Below are positions 1 to 9,048 of a DNA stretch of 64,000 bases, one piece after another. Below the pieces are notes generated by a model that did no database searches, had not been told where the DNA came from, and saw only the letters and a list, made by a program, of their open reading frames with translations. Origin of the DNA: Variovorax sp. PBL-H6 (GTDB lineage: Bacteria > Pseudomonadota > Gammaproteobacteria > Burkholderiales > Burkholderiaceae_C); the NCBI RefSeq assembly GCF_901827155.1, contig NZ_LR594659.1:5490501-5554500 (forward strand), written 5' to 3'. The position numbers were made by a program, and so were the translations under genes. The stretch's first letter is position 1. Each line of letters starts with the position of its first letter.

Positions 1-111
1 GCTCAGCTGCCGCCCGAGCCGATGCCGCACGTGGCCGCGAAAATGCACGTAGAGGGCGGAGGCCAGGAAGACCAGCGGAATCAGGAGCTTGTACGACAGG
101 AAGCTGGGCAT
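1..111 (-). CDS. Aspartyl/asparaginyl beta-hydroxylase (LpxO-like), N-terminus only
   Basis: Only the first 37 codons are in the window; the gene runs off the left edge. The frame opens with an ATG at 111 and reads as one hydrophobic segment (about residues 8-22) followed by a basic stretch containing YVHFRGHVRHRLGRQL. A short N-terminal membrane anchor followed by a Y-V-H-x-R-G-x-V-R-type motif is what I associate with the membrane-bound Fe(II)/2-oxoglutarate hydroxylases of the LpxO family, which hydroxylate lipid A acyl chains. The catalytic domain is not visible, so the family call rests on this short motif. It lies 88 bp downstream of thiL on the same strand. Confidence 0.5.
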   Translation of the reverse strand, partial: MPSFLSYKLLIPLVFLASALYVHFRGHVRHRLGRQLS

Positions 112-199
112 CGATGGGCGCGACGTGCAGTCGTCGTCGAGATGGGAAGTCGAGAATTCTCGCCGAATCGCCCACCGAGCGCCCGCATAGATTCACCGC

Positions 200-1168
200 T
201 CAGGCCGCGGCCTGGAAATGATCGAAAGCCGCGAATTGCTGTACCAGCGGCGCGCCCTGGGCGTCAACGATGCGCAAGCCGGGCGCGGCTTCGATGCGGC
301 CGATGCGTGTGACCGGCGTGCCGCTGCGCCGTCCGGCCTCGATCACGGCTTTCGCGGCAGAAGCTTGCGCCGTGAAGAGCAGCTCGTAGTCGTCGCCGCC
401 CGCGAGCGCGCAGCTGCGGCGCAGCGCGAGGTCCGGCGCGGCCGCGGCCGGAATGCCGATGAGACCGCACGCGGCATCGGCGTCCACCGTCGCGCCCACG
501 CCGCTGGCGGCAAGGATATGGCCGAGGTCGCCGACCAGCCCATCGCTCACGTCGACGGCGGCACTCGCGGCGCCGCGCAGCGCCTGGCCGAGGGCGACGC
601 GCGGCTCGGGCTGCTCCATGCGCCGGCGCGCCTGTTCGAAGGCCTCGGCCGGCAGCGCCAGCGTGCCGCGAAAGACTTCCAGCGCCAGGCGTGCGTCGCC
701 CAGAGTGCCGCTGACCCAGAGCTCGTCGCCGGGCTTCGCGCCGGAGCGCAGCAGCGCCGCCCCCGCCGGCACCTCGCCGAAGACGGTGATGCAGATATTG
801 AGCGGTCCGCGCGTGGTGTCGCCGCCCACCAGCTCGCAGCCGTGCGCATCCGCCAGTGAGAACAGCCCGCGCGAGAAGGCCGCGAGCCAGGCTTCGTCGA
901 CCCCGGGCAGCGCCAAAGCAAGGGTGAAGGCCAGTGGCTTCGCGCCGCAGGCCGCGAGGTCGCTCAGGTTGACCGCAAGCGCCTTGTGGCCCAGGCGTGC
1001 GGGGTCGACGGTGGAAAGAAAATGGCGCCCCTCGACCAGCATGTCGCTGGACACCGCGAGCTGCATGCCGGGCCCCGGCGCGAGCAGCGCACAGTCGTCG
1101 CCGACGCCGAGTGGAGAACGCGCCGCGGGGCGCTTGAAGTACCGGTCGATGAGGTCGAACTCGCCCAT
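200..1168 (-). CDS. thiL: Thiamine-monophosphate kinase
   Basis: 322 residues, the normal length for ThiL, which phosphorylates thiamine monophosphate to the active cofactor thiamine diphosphate with ATP. The N-terminus reads MGEFDLIDRYF and is followed by the Mg/ATP motif GVGDDCALL; further conserved elements are DMLVEGRHF, the D-L-A-A-x-G-A-x-P segment and VDVSDGLVGDL. The frame stays open further upstream, but the ATG at 1168 matches the family N-terminus and has a GAGGG ribosome site 9 bases ahead. It lies 11 bp after the YbdK-like gene and is probably co-transcribed with it. Confidence 0.95.
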   Translation of the reverse strand: MGEFDLIDRYFKRPAARSPLGVGDDCALLAPGPGMQLAVSSDMLVEGRHFLSTVDPARLGHKALAVNLSDLAACGAKPLAFTLALALPGVDEAWLAAFSRGLFSLADAHGCELVGGDTTRGPLNICITVFGEVPAGAALLRSGAKPGDELWVSGTLGDARLALEVFRGTLALPAEAFEQARRRMEQPEPRVALGQALRGAASAAVDVSDGLVGDLGHILAASGVGATVDADAACGLIGIPAAAAPDLALRRSCALAGGDDYELLFTAQASAAKAVIEAGRRSGTPVTRIGRIEAAPGLRIVDAQGAPLVQQFAAFDHFQAAA

Positions 1169-1179
1169 CGTGGTCGCCC

Positions 1180-2370
1180 TCAACCGTGCCGGAAGCGTTT
1201 CGCCGCCTGCCGCACGACCTCCGCCAGCAGCCGCTCCTTGGCCTGGCGCTCGCGCAGCCAGCGCGCGTCGTTGCGGTTGGCCTCCACGCTGGTGCGCAGC
1301 TGGCCCAGGGCCTCGGTGGCGTCCAGCGCCTCGCTGTGCCATTCGAGCTGGGTCATGGTCATGAGGATGTGGTCGCGCAGCGGCATGTGGCTGCCGGTGG
1401 CGGGGTCGACATAGACGGCGTCCAGCCCGAAGCGGCAGGCCTGGAAGCGGTTGTAGGTGTAGACCAGGTAGTCGTCCTCCGTCGGCGTGAAGGGCTGCTC
1501 CTGCAGGAACCAGGCGGCCAGCGACTGCACGTAGCCGGCCAGCGCCGCGGCGCGCTCGACCGTGAGCGGCGTGTCGAAGACGCGGATCTCGATGGTGCCG
1601 AACTCAGGCTTGGGCCGGATGTCCCAGTAGAAGTCCTTCATGCTGCGCACGACGCCGGTGCGGGTCATGCGTTCGAAGTAGTTGCCGAATTCGCGCCAGC
1701 TGAGCGTAAACGGCGCGCGGCCCGAGAGGGGAAAGGCGAAGACCGAGTTGAGCCGTGCCGAATCGAACTGGGTGTCCTGCCCCTGCACGAAGGGCGACGA
1801 TGCCGACAAGGCGATGAAGTGCGGGATGTAGCGCGACATGCGGTGCAGCATCAGCAGTGCGCCGTCGGCATCGGGGCAGCCGATGTGCACGTGCTGCCCG
1901 AAGATGGTGAACTGCTTGGAGAGGTAGCCGTAGAGCTCCGACAGCTCGCGAAAACGCGGCTTGTCGTAGATGCGCCGCTCGTGCCACTGCTGGAAGGCGT
2001 GCGTGCCACCGCCCACCACCGCGATGTTGAGCTTGTCGGCGTTGCGCACCAGCGCGTCGCGAATGGGCGTGAGCTGCGCAACGACGTCCTTGGCCGAGTG
2101 GCAGATGTCGGTGGATATCTCGATCATGCTCGAGGTCATCTCGGGCACCACGCTGCCAGGCAGCGGGGTCTGTGCCATCAGGCGCAGCATGTCCTCGGCA
2201 TAGGGTGCGAGGTCGTAGTCGTGGGTGTTGACCAGCTGCAGTTCCAGCTCGACGCCCAGCGACAGCGCGACCGACTTGTTGAAGGGCTCCAACGGCACCA
2301 CGCGGCTCTCGGGGGAGCCGGGGATCGGCGGTGTTCCCTCGGGCGGCCGACCGGTTTCGAAGACGCTCAT
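1180..2370 (-). CDS. ybdK: YbdK-type carboxylate-amine ligase (GCS2 family)
   Basis: 396 residues of the glutamate-cysteine ligase 2 family. These enzymes make gamma-glutamyl-type amide bonds with ATP; E. coli YbdK is only weakly active as a glutamate-cysteine ligase and its true substrate is unclear. Visible family motifs are [29 protein letters not shown], a [12 protein letters not shown] segment, [10 protein letters not shown] and EIRVFDTPL. The start at 2370 is preceded by GGAGGTCCCC, a strong ribosome site, so the open upstream extension is not used. It lies 31 bp after the CPA2 antiporter gene and 11 bp before thiL. Confidence 0.88.
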   Translation of the reverse strand: MSVFETGRPPEGTPPIPGSPESRVVPLEPFNKSVALSLGVELELQLVNTHDYDLAPYAEDMLRLMAQTPLPGSVVPEMTSSMIEISTDICHSAKDVVAQLTPIRDALVRNADKLNIAVVGGGTHAFQQWHERRIYDKPRFRELSELYGYLSKQFTIFGQHVHIGCPDADGALLMLHRMSRYIPHFIALSASSPFVQGQDTQFDSARLNSVFAFPLSGRAPFTLSWREFGNYFERMTRTGVVRSMKDFYWDIRPKPEFGTIEIRVFDTPLTVERAAALAGYVQSLAAWFLQEQPFTPTEDDYLVYTYNRFQACRFGLDAVYVDPATGSHMPLRDHILMTMTQLEWHSEALDATEALGQLRTSVEANRNDARWLRERQAKERLLAEVVRQAAKRFRHG

Positions 2371-2401
2371 GGGGACCTCCACGCTCTGCACTTCGCTGGG
2401 C

Positions 2402-3670
2402 TCATCGCTGCGTGTCCTCCGTGACGCTGAAGGCTTCGGGCAGCCAGGGCCTGGAGCTTTCGCCGGCGCCGTGGATGGCGACGGTGGCGAGCACCGCACC
2501 GAGCACCTCCATCAGCAGGATGGCGGGCAGCGCGATCTGCGTGATCATCGCGCCCAGCAGCGGCGAGGCCGTGACAAAGGCCGAGGTGATCAGCAGCGCG
2601 ATCGACGACAGCGGCGACATGGCGCAGCCCACCCACAGCGCCTGGCGCCAGCTCGCGCCGCTGCCCGGGTTGGCGATGGCCACGCCCGCGATCTTGGCAA
2701 CCGTGCGCACGCCGATCACCGCCAGCACCACGCTGGCGACCGGGAGGCTCCAGTCGGCCTGCGCGGCCACGATGGACACCAGCACGAACATCAGCATGGT
2801 GAGCAGCGAGGCCGCGGTGCCCAGTTGCCTCGGCCAGACCCAGGGCTTGGGGTGCAGGGCCTTGAGCAGCACGCCGCCGATGAGCGCCGCCAGCGGGGCC
2901 GAGCCGCCGAAGTGCGCAGCCAGCGCGGCGCCGGCCGCGATGATCGCCAGCAGCAGGATGGAGGTGTTCTCGCTGGTCGGGCTCATCACGCGCAAGGCCG
3001 AGCGCAGCGACAACGCCATCAGCGCGCCGACCACGAAGGACAGGCCCAGCACCACCGCAACCGGGTAGAGCTTCTGGAACAGGCCCAGCGGCGCGTGCTC
3101 GATCAGCCCGGCTTGCGCATAGCCCAGCGCCAGCGCATAGAAGGTGTTGAGCGTGGCCAGCGTCAGCGCGCGCTCGGTCACCGGGCCGGAGCCGCGGGTG
3201 TCCATCACCACGCGGCTGAGCACGGCCGGCGAGGCCACGATCGCCATCAGCGCGATCGGATTGGCCACGGGGTCGGGCACGTCCATCCAGTGCAGCACCC
3301 AGAACACGGCGAGGTAGGTCAACGTGGCTTCGAGAAGGCTCTGCACCAGCACCATCGGGTTGTGGCGGAACCAGCGCAGCGGCAGCCGGCCGCCTGCCTC
3401 GAACAGCACGATCGCGACGCCGAGCTCGAGCAGGAACAGGCTGATGCCCTGCAGCGGCCACATCGCGCCCTCGAACCCGGCTAGGCCGACCATCGTGCCG
3501 ACCACCGAGTAGCCGATCACCTTGGGCATGCCCGTGTAGCGCTGCACCAGGTGGCCGGCCGCGGCGGCGGCGGCCAGCAGAAGCGACCACAAGACGGTGG
3601 GCAGGCCGGCCGAGGGTCGCACCCAGTCGGACCAGAAACCCAGCAGGTCGTTGGGAATGAAAGAACTCAT
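2402..3670 (-). CDS. CPA2-family cation:proton antiporter (Na+/H+ exchanger domain)
   Basis: 422 residues, almost entirely hydrophobic helices, with the layout of a monovalent cation:proton antiporter-2 transport domain. It has about 11-12 membrane segments, an early basic loop around [16 protein letters not shown], and a [11 protein letters not shown] stretch where family members carry the functional core. There is no C-terminal RCK/TrkA-N domain, so it is shorter than KefB/KefC. The start at 3670 ([12 protein letters not shown]) has only a weak ribosome site. It is the first gene of a likely operon with the YbdK-like gene and thiL. The ion transported cannot be told from sequence. Confidence 0.82.
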   Translation of the reverse strand: MSSFIPNDLLGFWSDWVRPSAGLPTVLWSLLLAAAAAAGHLVQRYTGMPKVIGYSVVGTMVGLAGFEGAMWPLQGISLFLLELGVAIVLFEAGGRLPLRWFRHNPMVLVQSLLEATLTYLAVFWVLHWMDVPDPVANPIALMAIVASPAVLSRVVMDTRGSGPVTERALTLATLNTFYALALGYAQAGLIEHAPLGLFQKLYPVAVVLGLSFVVGALMALSLRSALRVMSPTSENTSILLLAIIAAGAALAAHFGGSAPLAALIGGVLLKALHPKPWVWPRQLGTAASLLTMLMFVLVSIVAAQADWSLPVASVVLAVIGVRTVAKIAGVAIANPGSGASWRQALWVGCAMSPLSSIALLITSAFVTASPLLGAMITQIALPAILLMEVLGAVLATVAIHGAGESSRPWLPEAFSVTEDTQR

Positions 3671-3766
3671 CGGGCCAATCTGTTCAACAAAGGGCGCGCG
3701 CCGGTCAGGCGCCGCGCATCGAGCAGAGCGCACGGGGCGTTCATGGCTCGAGGAAGACGGTTGCGT

Positions 3767-4162
3767 TCAGTGCAGCACGCGCGAGACGGGCGGGCCGCCC
3801 GTGTCGGCTTCCAGCACGAACATGGGAATCGCGACGTCGAAGCGCTCGCCGTGCTCGGTCACGAAGAAATAGCTCCCATGCATGGTACCGCTGGGCCCCT
3901 GCAGCCGGCATCCGCTGGTATAGCGGAAGGACTGCCCGGGCGCCAGCAGCGGCTGCTGCCCGATCACGCCGAGGCCCTTGACCTCCTGCGTCTTTCCGGC
4001 CGCATCGTTGATGAGCCAGTGCCGGGAGATCAACTGCGCCGCCACGCGGCCCGTGTTGGTCACGGTGATCGTGTAGGCGAAGGTGTAGACCCGGTCTTCG
4101 GGCGAAGACTGGTCCGGCAGGTAACGGGGGTCGACCTGGACGTTGATCGGTTGGCTGGACAT
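3767..4162 (-). CDS. apaG: Co2+/Mg2+ efflux protein ApaG
   Basis: 131 residues, standard length for ApaG, a small fibronectin-III-like beta-sandwich domain. Its exact role is unsettled; it is linked to cobalt and magnesium resistance and to nucleotide metabolism. The conserved signature is present: [24 protein letters not shown]-x-V-G-x-Q-P-type loop ([14 protein letters not shown]), [19 protein letters not shown] chose the ATG at 4162 ([10 protein letters not shown]) over one 14 codons further up because it fits the family N-terminus. It is divergent from rpe, with a 51-bp shared promoter region. Confidence 0.93.
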   Translation of the reverse strand: MSSQPINVQVDPRYLPDQSSPEDRVYTFAYTITVTNTGRVAAQLISRHWLINDAAGKTQEVKGLGVIGQQPLLAPGQSFRYTSGCRLQGPSGTMHGSYFFVTEHGERFDVAIPMFVLEADTGGPPVSRVLH

Positions 4163-4213
4163 CGGAGCGATGTTAACAATTGGCCGAAAGATGGCCTGCG
4201 ACAATCCATCTCC

Positions 4214-4933
4214 ATGAGCAGCAGCCGCACCTTTCGCATCGCCCCCTCCATCCTTTCAGCCGATTTCGCGCGCCTCGGCGCCGAAGTGAGCGATGTGATC
4301 GCCGCCGGGGCCGACTGGATCCACTTCGACGTCATGGACAACCACTACGTGCCGAACCTCACCTTCGGCCCGATGGTCTGCCAGGCGCTCAAGCCCCACG
4401 CGAAGACCGCGAGCGGCACGCCGGTGCCGATCGACGTTCACCTGATGATCGAGCCGGTGGATGCGCTGGCCGCCGCCTTCGCCCAGGCCGGGGCCGACTA
4501 CATCAGCTTCCATCCCGATGCTTCGCCGCACACGCACCGCAGCATCCAGGCCATCAAGGCGGCCGGCTGCAAGGCCGGGCTGGTGTTCAACCCGGGCGCG
4601 GGGCTGGAGCCGCTGGACTGGGCCATCGATGACATCGACCTGGTCCTGATCATGAGCGTGAACCCGGGTTTCGGCGGCCAGAGCTTCATCGATTCGGCGT
4701 TGCGCAAGATCGAACTCGCGCGCAAGCGCATCGAGGCCAGCGGGCGCGACATCCGCCTGGAGGTCGATGGCGGCATCAAGACCGACAACATCGCACGCGT
4801 GGCCAGCGCCGGCGCGGACACCTTTGTTGCCGGCAGCGCGATCTTCAATTCGAAAAGCTATGCAGGCGTGATCGCCGAGATGCGCGCGCGACTCGAGGCC
4901 GCGCCAGGCCCGAGTCAAGCTGATCAAGCCTGA
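4214..4933 (+). CDS. rpe: Ribulose-phosphate 3-epimerase
   Basis: 239 residues. This TIM-barrel enzyme interconverts ribulose 5-phosphate and xylulose 5-phosphate in the pentose phosphate and Calvin pathways. Signatures: [13 protein letters not shown] at the N-terminus, [17 protein letters not shown] with the metal-binding histidine and catalytic aspartate, DVHLMIE, the VNPGFGGQ loop and LEVDGGI with the second catalytic aspartate. The frame is open far upstream, but the ATG at 4214 gives the normal length. It is divergent from apaG and its end abuts the oppositely oriented small gene at 4934. Confidence 0.96.
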   Translation: MSSSRTFRIAPSILSADFARLGAEVSDVIAAGADWIHFDVMDNHYVPNLTFGPMVCQALKPHAKTASGTPVPIDVHLMIEPVDALAAAFAQAGADYISFHPDASPHTHRSIQAIKAAGCKAGLVFNPGAGLEPLDWAIDDIDLVLIMSVNPGFGGQSFIDSALRKIELARKRIEASGRDIRLEVDGGIKTDNIARVASAGADTFVAGSAIFNSKSYAGVIAEMRARLEAAPGPSQADQA

Positions 4934-5212
4934 TCAAGCCTTGCGCTTGACCTTGTCGTTGTAGACGCGGTCGAGCACCGGGCCGCGGTCGGTGTCCACC
5001 ACCCCACGCTCCACGTCCTCCATGCCCTTGCGGCCCAGGCCGGCCGAGTTGCCCTGGTTCTGCTGGCTGTCCGAGGACTGGTCGCGCTCGTGGGGCAGGC
5101 GCGGCGCCGATTCGCCGCCCTGCTCTACCTGGGTCTTGCCCTCGCCCGCGTCCTTCACGGGATCGGTCTTCGCAGGGGTCTTCTTGCTGTCCATGGCTTG
5201 TTCCTTCGTCAT
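4934..5212 (-). CDS. Small highly hydrophilic protein, unknown function
   Basis: 92 residues, nearly devoid of hydrophobic stretches and rich in Lys, Asp, Glu, Gln and Gly, so most likely disordered. It ends in a basic tail (DKVKRKA). I recognise no domain. Its composition resembles stress-related hydrophilic proteins, but that is only a resemblance. Start choice: ATG at 5212 has AAGGGTGGA just ahead; a second ATG at 5194 also has an AAGGA site and would give 86 residues. It is tail-to-tail with rpe and divergent from the AstE-like gene. Confidence 0.6.
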   Translation of the reverse strand: MTKEQAMDSKKTPAKTDPVKDAGEGKTQVEQGGESAPRLPHERDQSSDSQQNQGNSAGLGRKGMEDVERGVVDTDRGPVLDRVYNDKVKRKA

Positions 5213-5286
5213 TCCACCCTTCTGGCATGCCATGGCGGAAAGCCCGGTAGGACCGCCATGCGCTGCCCTGTAGGATCAGCGGCGAG

Positions 5287-6279
5287 ATGAGCGAGCAGCA
5301 GCCCCCCGCACCCGACCACCTCCGCATCCACGGCTTCACTTCCCTCGAGCCCGGGCCGAGGCTGATCGTCCTGGGCGGCGTACATGGCGACGAAACCTGC
5401 GGCACCGTGGGCATCGAGCGCACCGTCGCCGAGCTCGACAGCGGCGCCCTGCAACTCCTGCGCGGCCAGCTCACGCTGGTGCCCGTGGCCAATCCGCTGG
5501 CGCGCCGCCGGATGCGGCGCGAGGGCGAGCGCAACCTCAACCGCCTGTTCAGGCCCACGCCGGCCGGTCAAACCCCGGCCGACTACGAGACCCGCATCAC
5601 CGACCGGCTGTGCCCGCTGCTCGAGCAGAGCGACGTGCTGCTGGACCTGCATTCCTTCCAGAGCGAGGGCGAGGCCTTCGCGATGATCGGACCGCGCGAC
5701 AACGCGGGCACGCTGGAGCCCTTCGCCCGCGCCTTCGAGGAAGGGCAGCTCGCGCTCCACATGGGTACCTCGCGCGTGGTCGAGGGCTGGCTCGACATCT
5801 ATGCGGCCGGCCTGGCGCAGCGCGCCGGCGGCAAGGCGCCCGACGAGACCGCACTGGCCTTCGGCTGGGGCACCAACGAATACATGCGCAGCCGAGGCGG
5901 CTATGGCGTCACGCTCGAATGCGGTCAGCACCAGGACCCGGCCGCGCCCGAGGTTGCGCACCGCGCCATCCATGCGGCACTGCGCCTGCTGGGCATGATC
6001 TCGGCCGATCCGCGCGCCGAGCCGCCGGCCGCGCCTGCGCTGCTGCGCTTGATCAGCGTGACCGACCGCGTCAGCGAGGACGACCAGTTCGTGCGCGAAT
6101 GGGCCACTTTCGACAGGGTGGCGAAAGGCGAGGCCATGGGCGTGCGCGCCGATGGCAGCGTGCTCGCGGCCGAACGCGACGGCTTCATCGTGTTCCCGAA
6201 TTCGGCGGCGCTGCCGGGCACCGAGTGGTTCTACTTCGCGGTCGAGAGCGAGCGCGACCTGCGCCGGCCCGCCGCCTGA
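5287..6279 (+). CDS. Succinylglutamate desuccinylase/aspartoacylase family zinc hydrolase
   Basis: 330 residues of the M14-like AstE/AspA family, zinc enzymes that deacylate N-acyl amino acids or related amides. The zinc site is visible as GGVHGDETCG (His33, Glu36) and DLHSFQ (His122), with the substrate-binding NLNRLF stretch around residues 83-88. Catalytic Glu is probably in VTLECGQH. It is not next to arginine-catabolic ast genes, so the substrate cannot be named. It stands alone between a divergent small gene and ligD. Confidence 0.83.
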   Translation: MSEQQPPAPDHLRIHGFTSLEPGPRLIVLGGVHGDETCGTVGIERTVAELDSGALQLLRGQLTLVPVANPLARRRMRREGERNLNRLFRPTPAGQTPADYETRITDRLCPLLEQSDVLLDLHSFQSEGEAFAMIGPRDNAGTLEPFARAFEEGQLALHMGTSRVVEGWLDIYAAGLAQRAGGKAPDETALAFGWGTNEYMRSRGGYGVTLECGQHQDPAAPEVAHRAIHAALRLLGMISADPRAEPPAAPALLRLISVTDRVSEDDQFVREWATFDRVAKGEAMGVRADGSVLAAERDGFIVFPNSAALPGTEWFYFAVESERDLRRPAA

Positions 6280-6375
6280 CGCGCAGCGCAGACGCCCGGC
6301 CCTGACGCAGGGCCTCGCAGCGTTCCTACATCCGGGCCGGCATGGCCGCCCTAAGGTCACCTCCGGAGAATCGCC

Positions 6376-6459
6376 ATGCCCACAGCCAAGATCAAGACCA
6401 AGGCTCCCGCGCCGCCATCCCAAGCCTGCGATGGCGCCATGCGCCGCAAGGCCGGCTGA
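6376..6459 (+). CDS. Short reading frame in phase with ligD, ended by TGA (leader or broken 5' end)
   Basis: 27 codons starting at an ATG with a good GGAG site 7 bases upstream and ending at a TGA (6457-6459). It is in the same reading frame as ligD, whose GTG start lies 9 bases past this stop. The peptide is basic and Ala/Pro/Lys-rich, similar in style to the tails of DNA-repair ligases. It could be a translated leader that feeds ribosomes to ligD, or the original N-terminus of ligD cut off by a nonsense change. The sequence alone does not decide. Confidence 0.3.
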   Translation: MPTAKIKTKAPAPPSQACDGAMRRKAG

Positions 6460-6468
6460 GGCGCCGCC

Positions 6469-9045
6469 GTGGCAAGAAGCCCCCGTGCAAGCGAGGCGCT
6501 GGCGCCCTACCGTCGCAAGCGCGATTTCAAGAACACCCCGGAGCCTCACCAGGTCGGCCGCGCAAGCCAAGGCCGCCATGCCTTCGTGGTGCAGAAGCAC
6601 CACGCCCGGCAGCTTCACTACGACTTCCGGCTCGAGCTCGACGGCACGCTCAAGAGCTGGGCCGTGCCCAAGGGCCCATGCCTCGATCCGTCCGTCAAGC
6701 GCATGGCGGTGCATGTCGAAGACCACCCGGTGTCCTATGCCGACTTCGAAGGCACCATCCCGCCACGCCAGTACGGCGCGGGCACGGTGATCGTCTGGGA
6801 CCGCGGCGAGTGGGAGCCCGAAGGCGATGCGGCGCGCGGCCTGGCCGAGGGCAAGCTCAAGTTCGAGCTGCGCGGCGACAAGCTGCGCGGCCGCTGGACG
6901 CTGGTGCGCATGCGCGGCAAGGGCGAGAAGCAGGAGCCCTGGCTACTGATCAAGGAACAGGACGGCGAAGCGCGCCCCCTGGCGGACTACGACATCGTCG
7001 AGGCCGAACCCGACAGCGTGCTGAGCGGTCGCGATGTCGATCATCCGCCGGCGGTGACCTACGGCCGGCAAGCCGCGCCCGCCCAATCGCCGGTCCCAGA
7101 TCCCGAGCCCGAGCCCGAGCCCGCGCCTGCCCGGGCACCGCGCAAGAGCGCGCCGAAGCGCCGCAAGGCCGCGCTGCCCGAGCGCCTCGAGCCGGAGCTC
7201 GCCACCCTCGCGTCCGCGCCGCCGGCGGTGCCCGATGATTGGCTCTACGAGCTGAAGTTCGATGGCTACCGCCTTTTGGCCCGCATCGAGGGCGACGAGG
7301 TCCGGTGCATCACCCGCAACGGCAACGACTGGACGTCGAAGCTTCCGACCCTGGCCAAGGCCTTGGCGAAGCTGCCCACCCGATCGGCCTGGCTCGACGG
7401 CGAGATCGTGGTCGCCGGAAAGAACGGCGCACCGGACTTCCAGGCATTGCAGAACGCCTTCGATCGGCGCGCGACCGCCGATATCGTGTACTGGCTCTTC
7501 GATGCGCCCTTCCTGGACGGCGAGGACCTGCGCGCGCGGCCCGTTGAAGAGCGCCGGGCCCGGCTCGCGCAGCTGCTGGGCACGAAGCCGCCAGCCGGCC
7601 TGCGGCTGTCCGAGGCTTTCGAGGCTTCGCCGCGCGAGTTGCTCGCGTCCTCCGCGGAGCTGGGCTTCGAGGGGATCATCGCCAAGCGCAAGGGCTCGGC
7701 CTATGTGTCGCGGCGCTCGCCGGACTGGATCAAGCTCAAGAACCATCGGCGCCAGGAATTCGTGATCGGCGGCTACACGGCGCCCCAGGGCTCGCGAACG
7801 GGCTTCGGCTCGCTGCTGCTGGGCGTGTATGACGAACAGGGCCAGCTGCAATACTGCGGCAACGTGGGCACGGGCTTCGATGCGGGTCGCCTGGCGGACG
7901 TCAAGGCCAGGCTCGACCCATTGGCGAGCGACGCGTGTCCCTTCGAGAAGCGGCCCTCGGGTGTGAAGGCGCAATGGGTCAGGCCCGAGCTGGTGGCCGA
8001 GGTCTCCTTCGGCGAATGGACCCGCGATGGCCGCGTGCGACAGGCCGTGTTCCAGGGCCTTCGCAGCGACAAGCCCGCATCGCAGATACGGCACGAGCTG
8101 GCGCAGGCCCCGGCCGACAAACCTTCTTCCGACCACGAAGCGAGCCCATCGATGAAGGCATTGAACATCACCCATGCAGAGCGCGTGATCGACAAGACCA
8201 GCGGCGTCACCAAGGGCGAGCTGGTCGCCTTCTACGACCAGGTGGGGCCGCTGATGGTCCCGCACCTGAAGGGCCGCCCCGTGGCGCTGGTGCGCGCCCC
8301 GGAAGGGGTCGGCGGCGAGCTTTTCTTCCAGAAGCATGCGAACCGGAACGAGATGCCCGGCGTGAAGCTGCTGGACCCCGCGCTCGACCCCGACCACGAC
8401 CCGCTGCTGCAGATCGACAGCGTGCAAGGCCTGCTCTCCGCCGCGCAGATGAACGTGCTGGAGCTGCACACCTGGAACGCGACCTCCAACGCGATCGACC
8501 GGCCTGATCGCATCACGCTGGACCTCGACCCCGGCGAAGGCGTCGATTGGGCCACGATGCAGGAGGCGACCCTGCTGGTGCGCACCCTGCTCGACGAGCT
8601 CGCGCTGCCGGCCTTCCTGAAGACCAGCGGCGGCAAGGGCATGCACGTGGTGGTGCCGATTCGGCGGCACTACGGTTGGGACGCGATCAAGGGCTTCTCG
8701 CAGGCACTTGTCATTCACCTGGCCGACACCATTCCCGAGCGCTTCGTCGCCAAGAGCGGCCCGCGCAACCGGGTCGGGAGGATCTTCGTCGACTACCTTC
8801 GCAACGGCTTCGGCGCGACCACGGTGAGCGCCTGGTCGGCACGCTCGCGGCCGGGCCTGGGCGTTTCGGTGCCGGTCGAATGGGACGAGCTGCCGATGCT
8901 GCAGAGCGCCGCGCACTGGACCGTGCGCACCATCGGCGAGCGCCTGTCCGTCGGCAACAAGCCCTGGGCGGCGATGGAGAAAAGCCGCAAGGGGCTGGCG
9001 GTGGCCATGAAGCGCGTGGGCTATGCGCCCCCCGACGCACCCTGA
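6469..9045 (+). CDS. ligD: Multifunctional non-homologous end-joining DNA ligase LigD
   Basis: 858 residues in the Pseudomonas order PE-LIG-POL. The N-terminal 3'-phosphoesterase has the HHARQLHYDFR motif (His44/45, His50, Asp52, Arg54) and His86. A Pro/Glu-rich linker covers about residues 205-245. The ATP-dependent ligase follows, with motif I ELKFDGYR (adenylated Lys263), motif IV GFEGIIAKRKG and motif V WIKLKN. The C-terminal primase/polymerase begins at about 560 and has the metal pair in LDLDPGEG (Asp685, Asp687). All three active sites look intact. Translation probably starts at GTG 6469, behind a TGAGG site. With Ku, LigD repairs double-strand breaks; no ku gene is in the window. Confidence 0.95.
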   Translation: MARSPRASEALAPYRRKRDFKNTPEPHQVGRASQGRHAFVVQKHHARQLHYDFRLELDGTLKSWAVPKGPCLDPSVKRMAVHVEDHPVSYADFEGTIPPRQYGAGTVIVWDRGEWEPEGDAARGLAEGKLKFELRGDKLRGRWTLVRMRGKGEKQEPWLLIKEQDGEARPLADYDIVEAEPDSVLSGRDVDHPPAVTYGRQAAPAQSPVPDPEPEPEPAPARAPRKSAPKRRKAALPERLEPELATLASAPPAVPDDWLYELKFDGYRLLARIEGDEVRCITRNGNDWTSKLPTLAKALAKLPTRSAWLDGEIVVAGKNGAPDFQALQNAFDRRATADIVYWLFDAPFLDGEDLRARPVEERRARLAQLLGTKPPAGLRLSEAFEASPRELLASSAELGFEGIIAKRKGSAYVSRRSPDWIKLKNHRRQEFVIGGYTAPQGSRTGFGSLLLGVYDEQGQLQYCGNVGTGFDAGRLADVKARLDPLASDACPFEKRPSGVKAQWVRPELVAEVSFGEWTRDGRVRQAVFQGLRSDKPASQIRHELAQAPADKPSSDHEASPSMKALNITHAERVIDKTSGVTKGELVAFYDQVGPLMVPHLKGRPVALVRAPEGVGGELFFQKHANRNEMPGVKLLDPALDPDHDPLLQIDSVQGLLSAAQMNVLELHTWNATSNAIDRPDRITLDLDPGEGVDWATMQEATLLVRTLLDELALPAFLKTSGGKGMHVVVPIRRHYGWDAIKGFSQALVIHLADTIPERFVAKSGPRNRVGRIFVDYLRNGFGATTVSAWSARSRPGLGVSVPVEWDELPMLQSAAHWTVRTIGERLSVGNKPWAAMEKSRKGLAVAMKRVGYAPPDAP

Positions 9046-9048
9046 ACG

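Noticed and set aside
6943..8916. A 657-codon open frame on the strand opposite ligD
   Set aside because: ligD is beyond doubt on the other strand; GC-rich coding DNA gives long antisense frames. The translation is Arg/Gly/Ala-rich with no domain.
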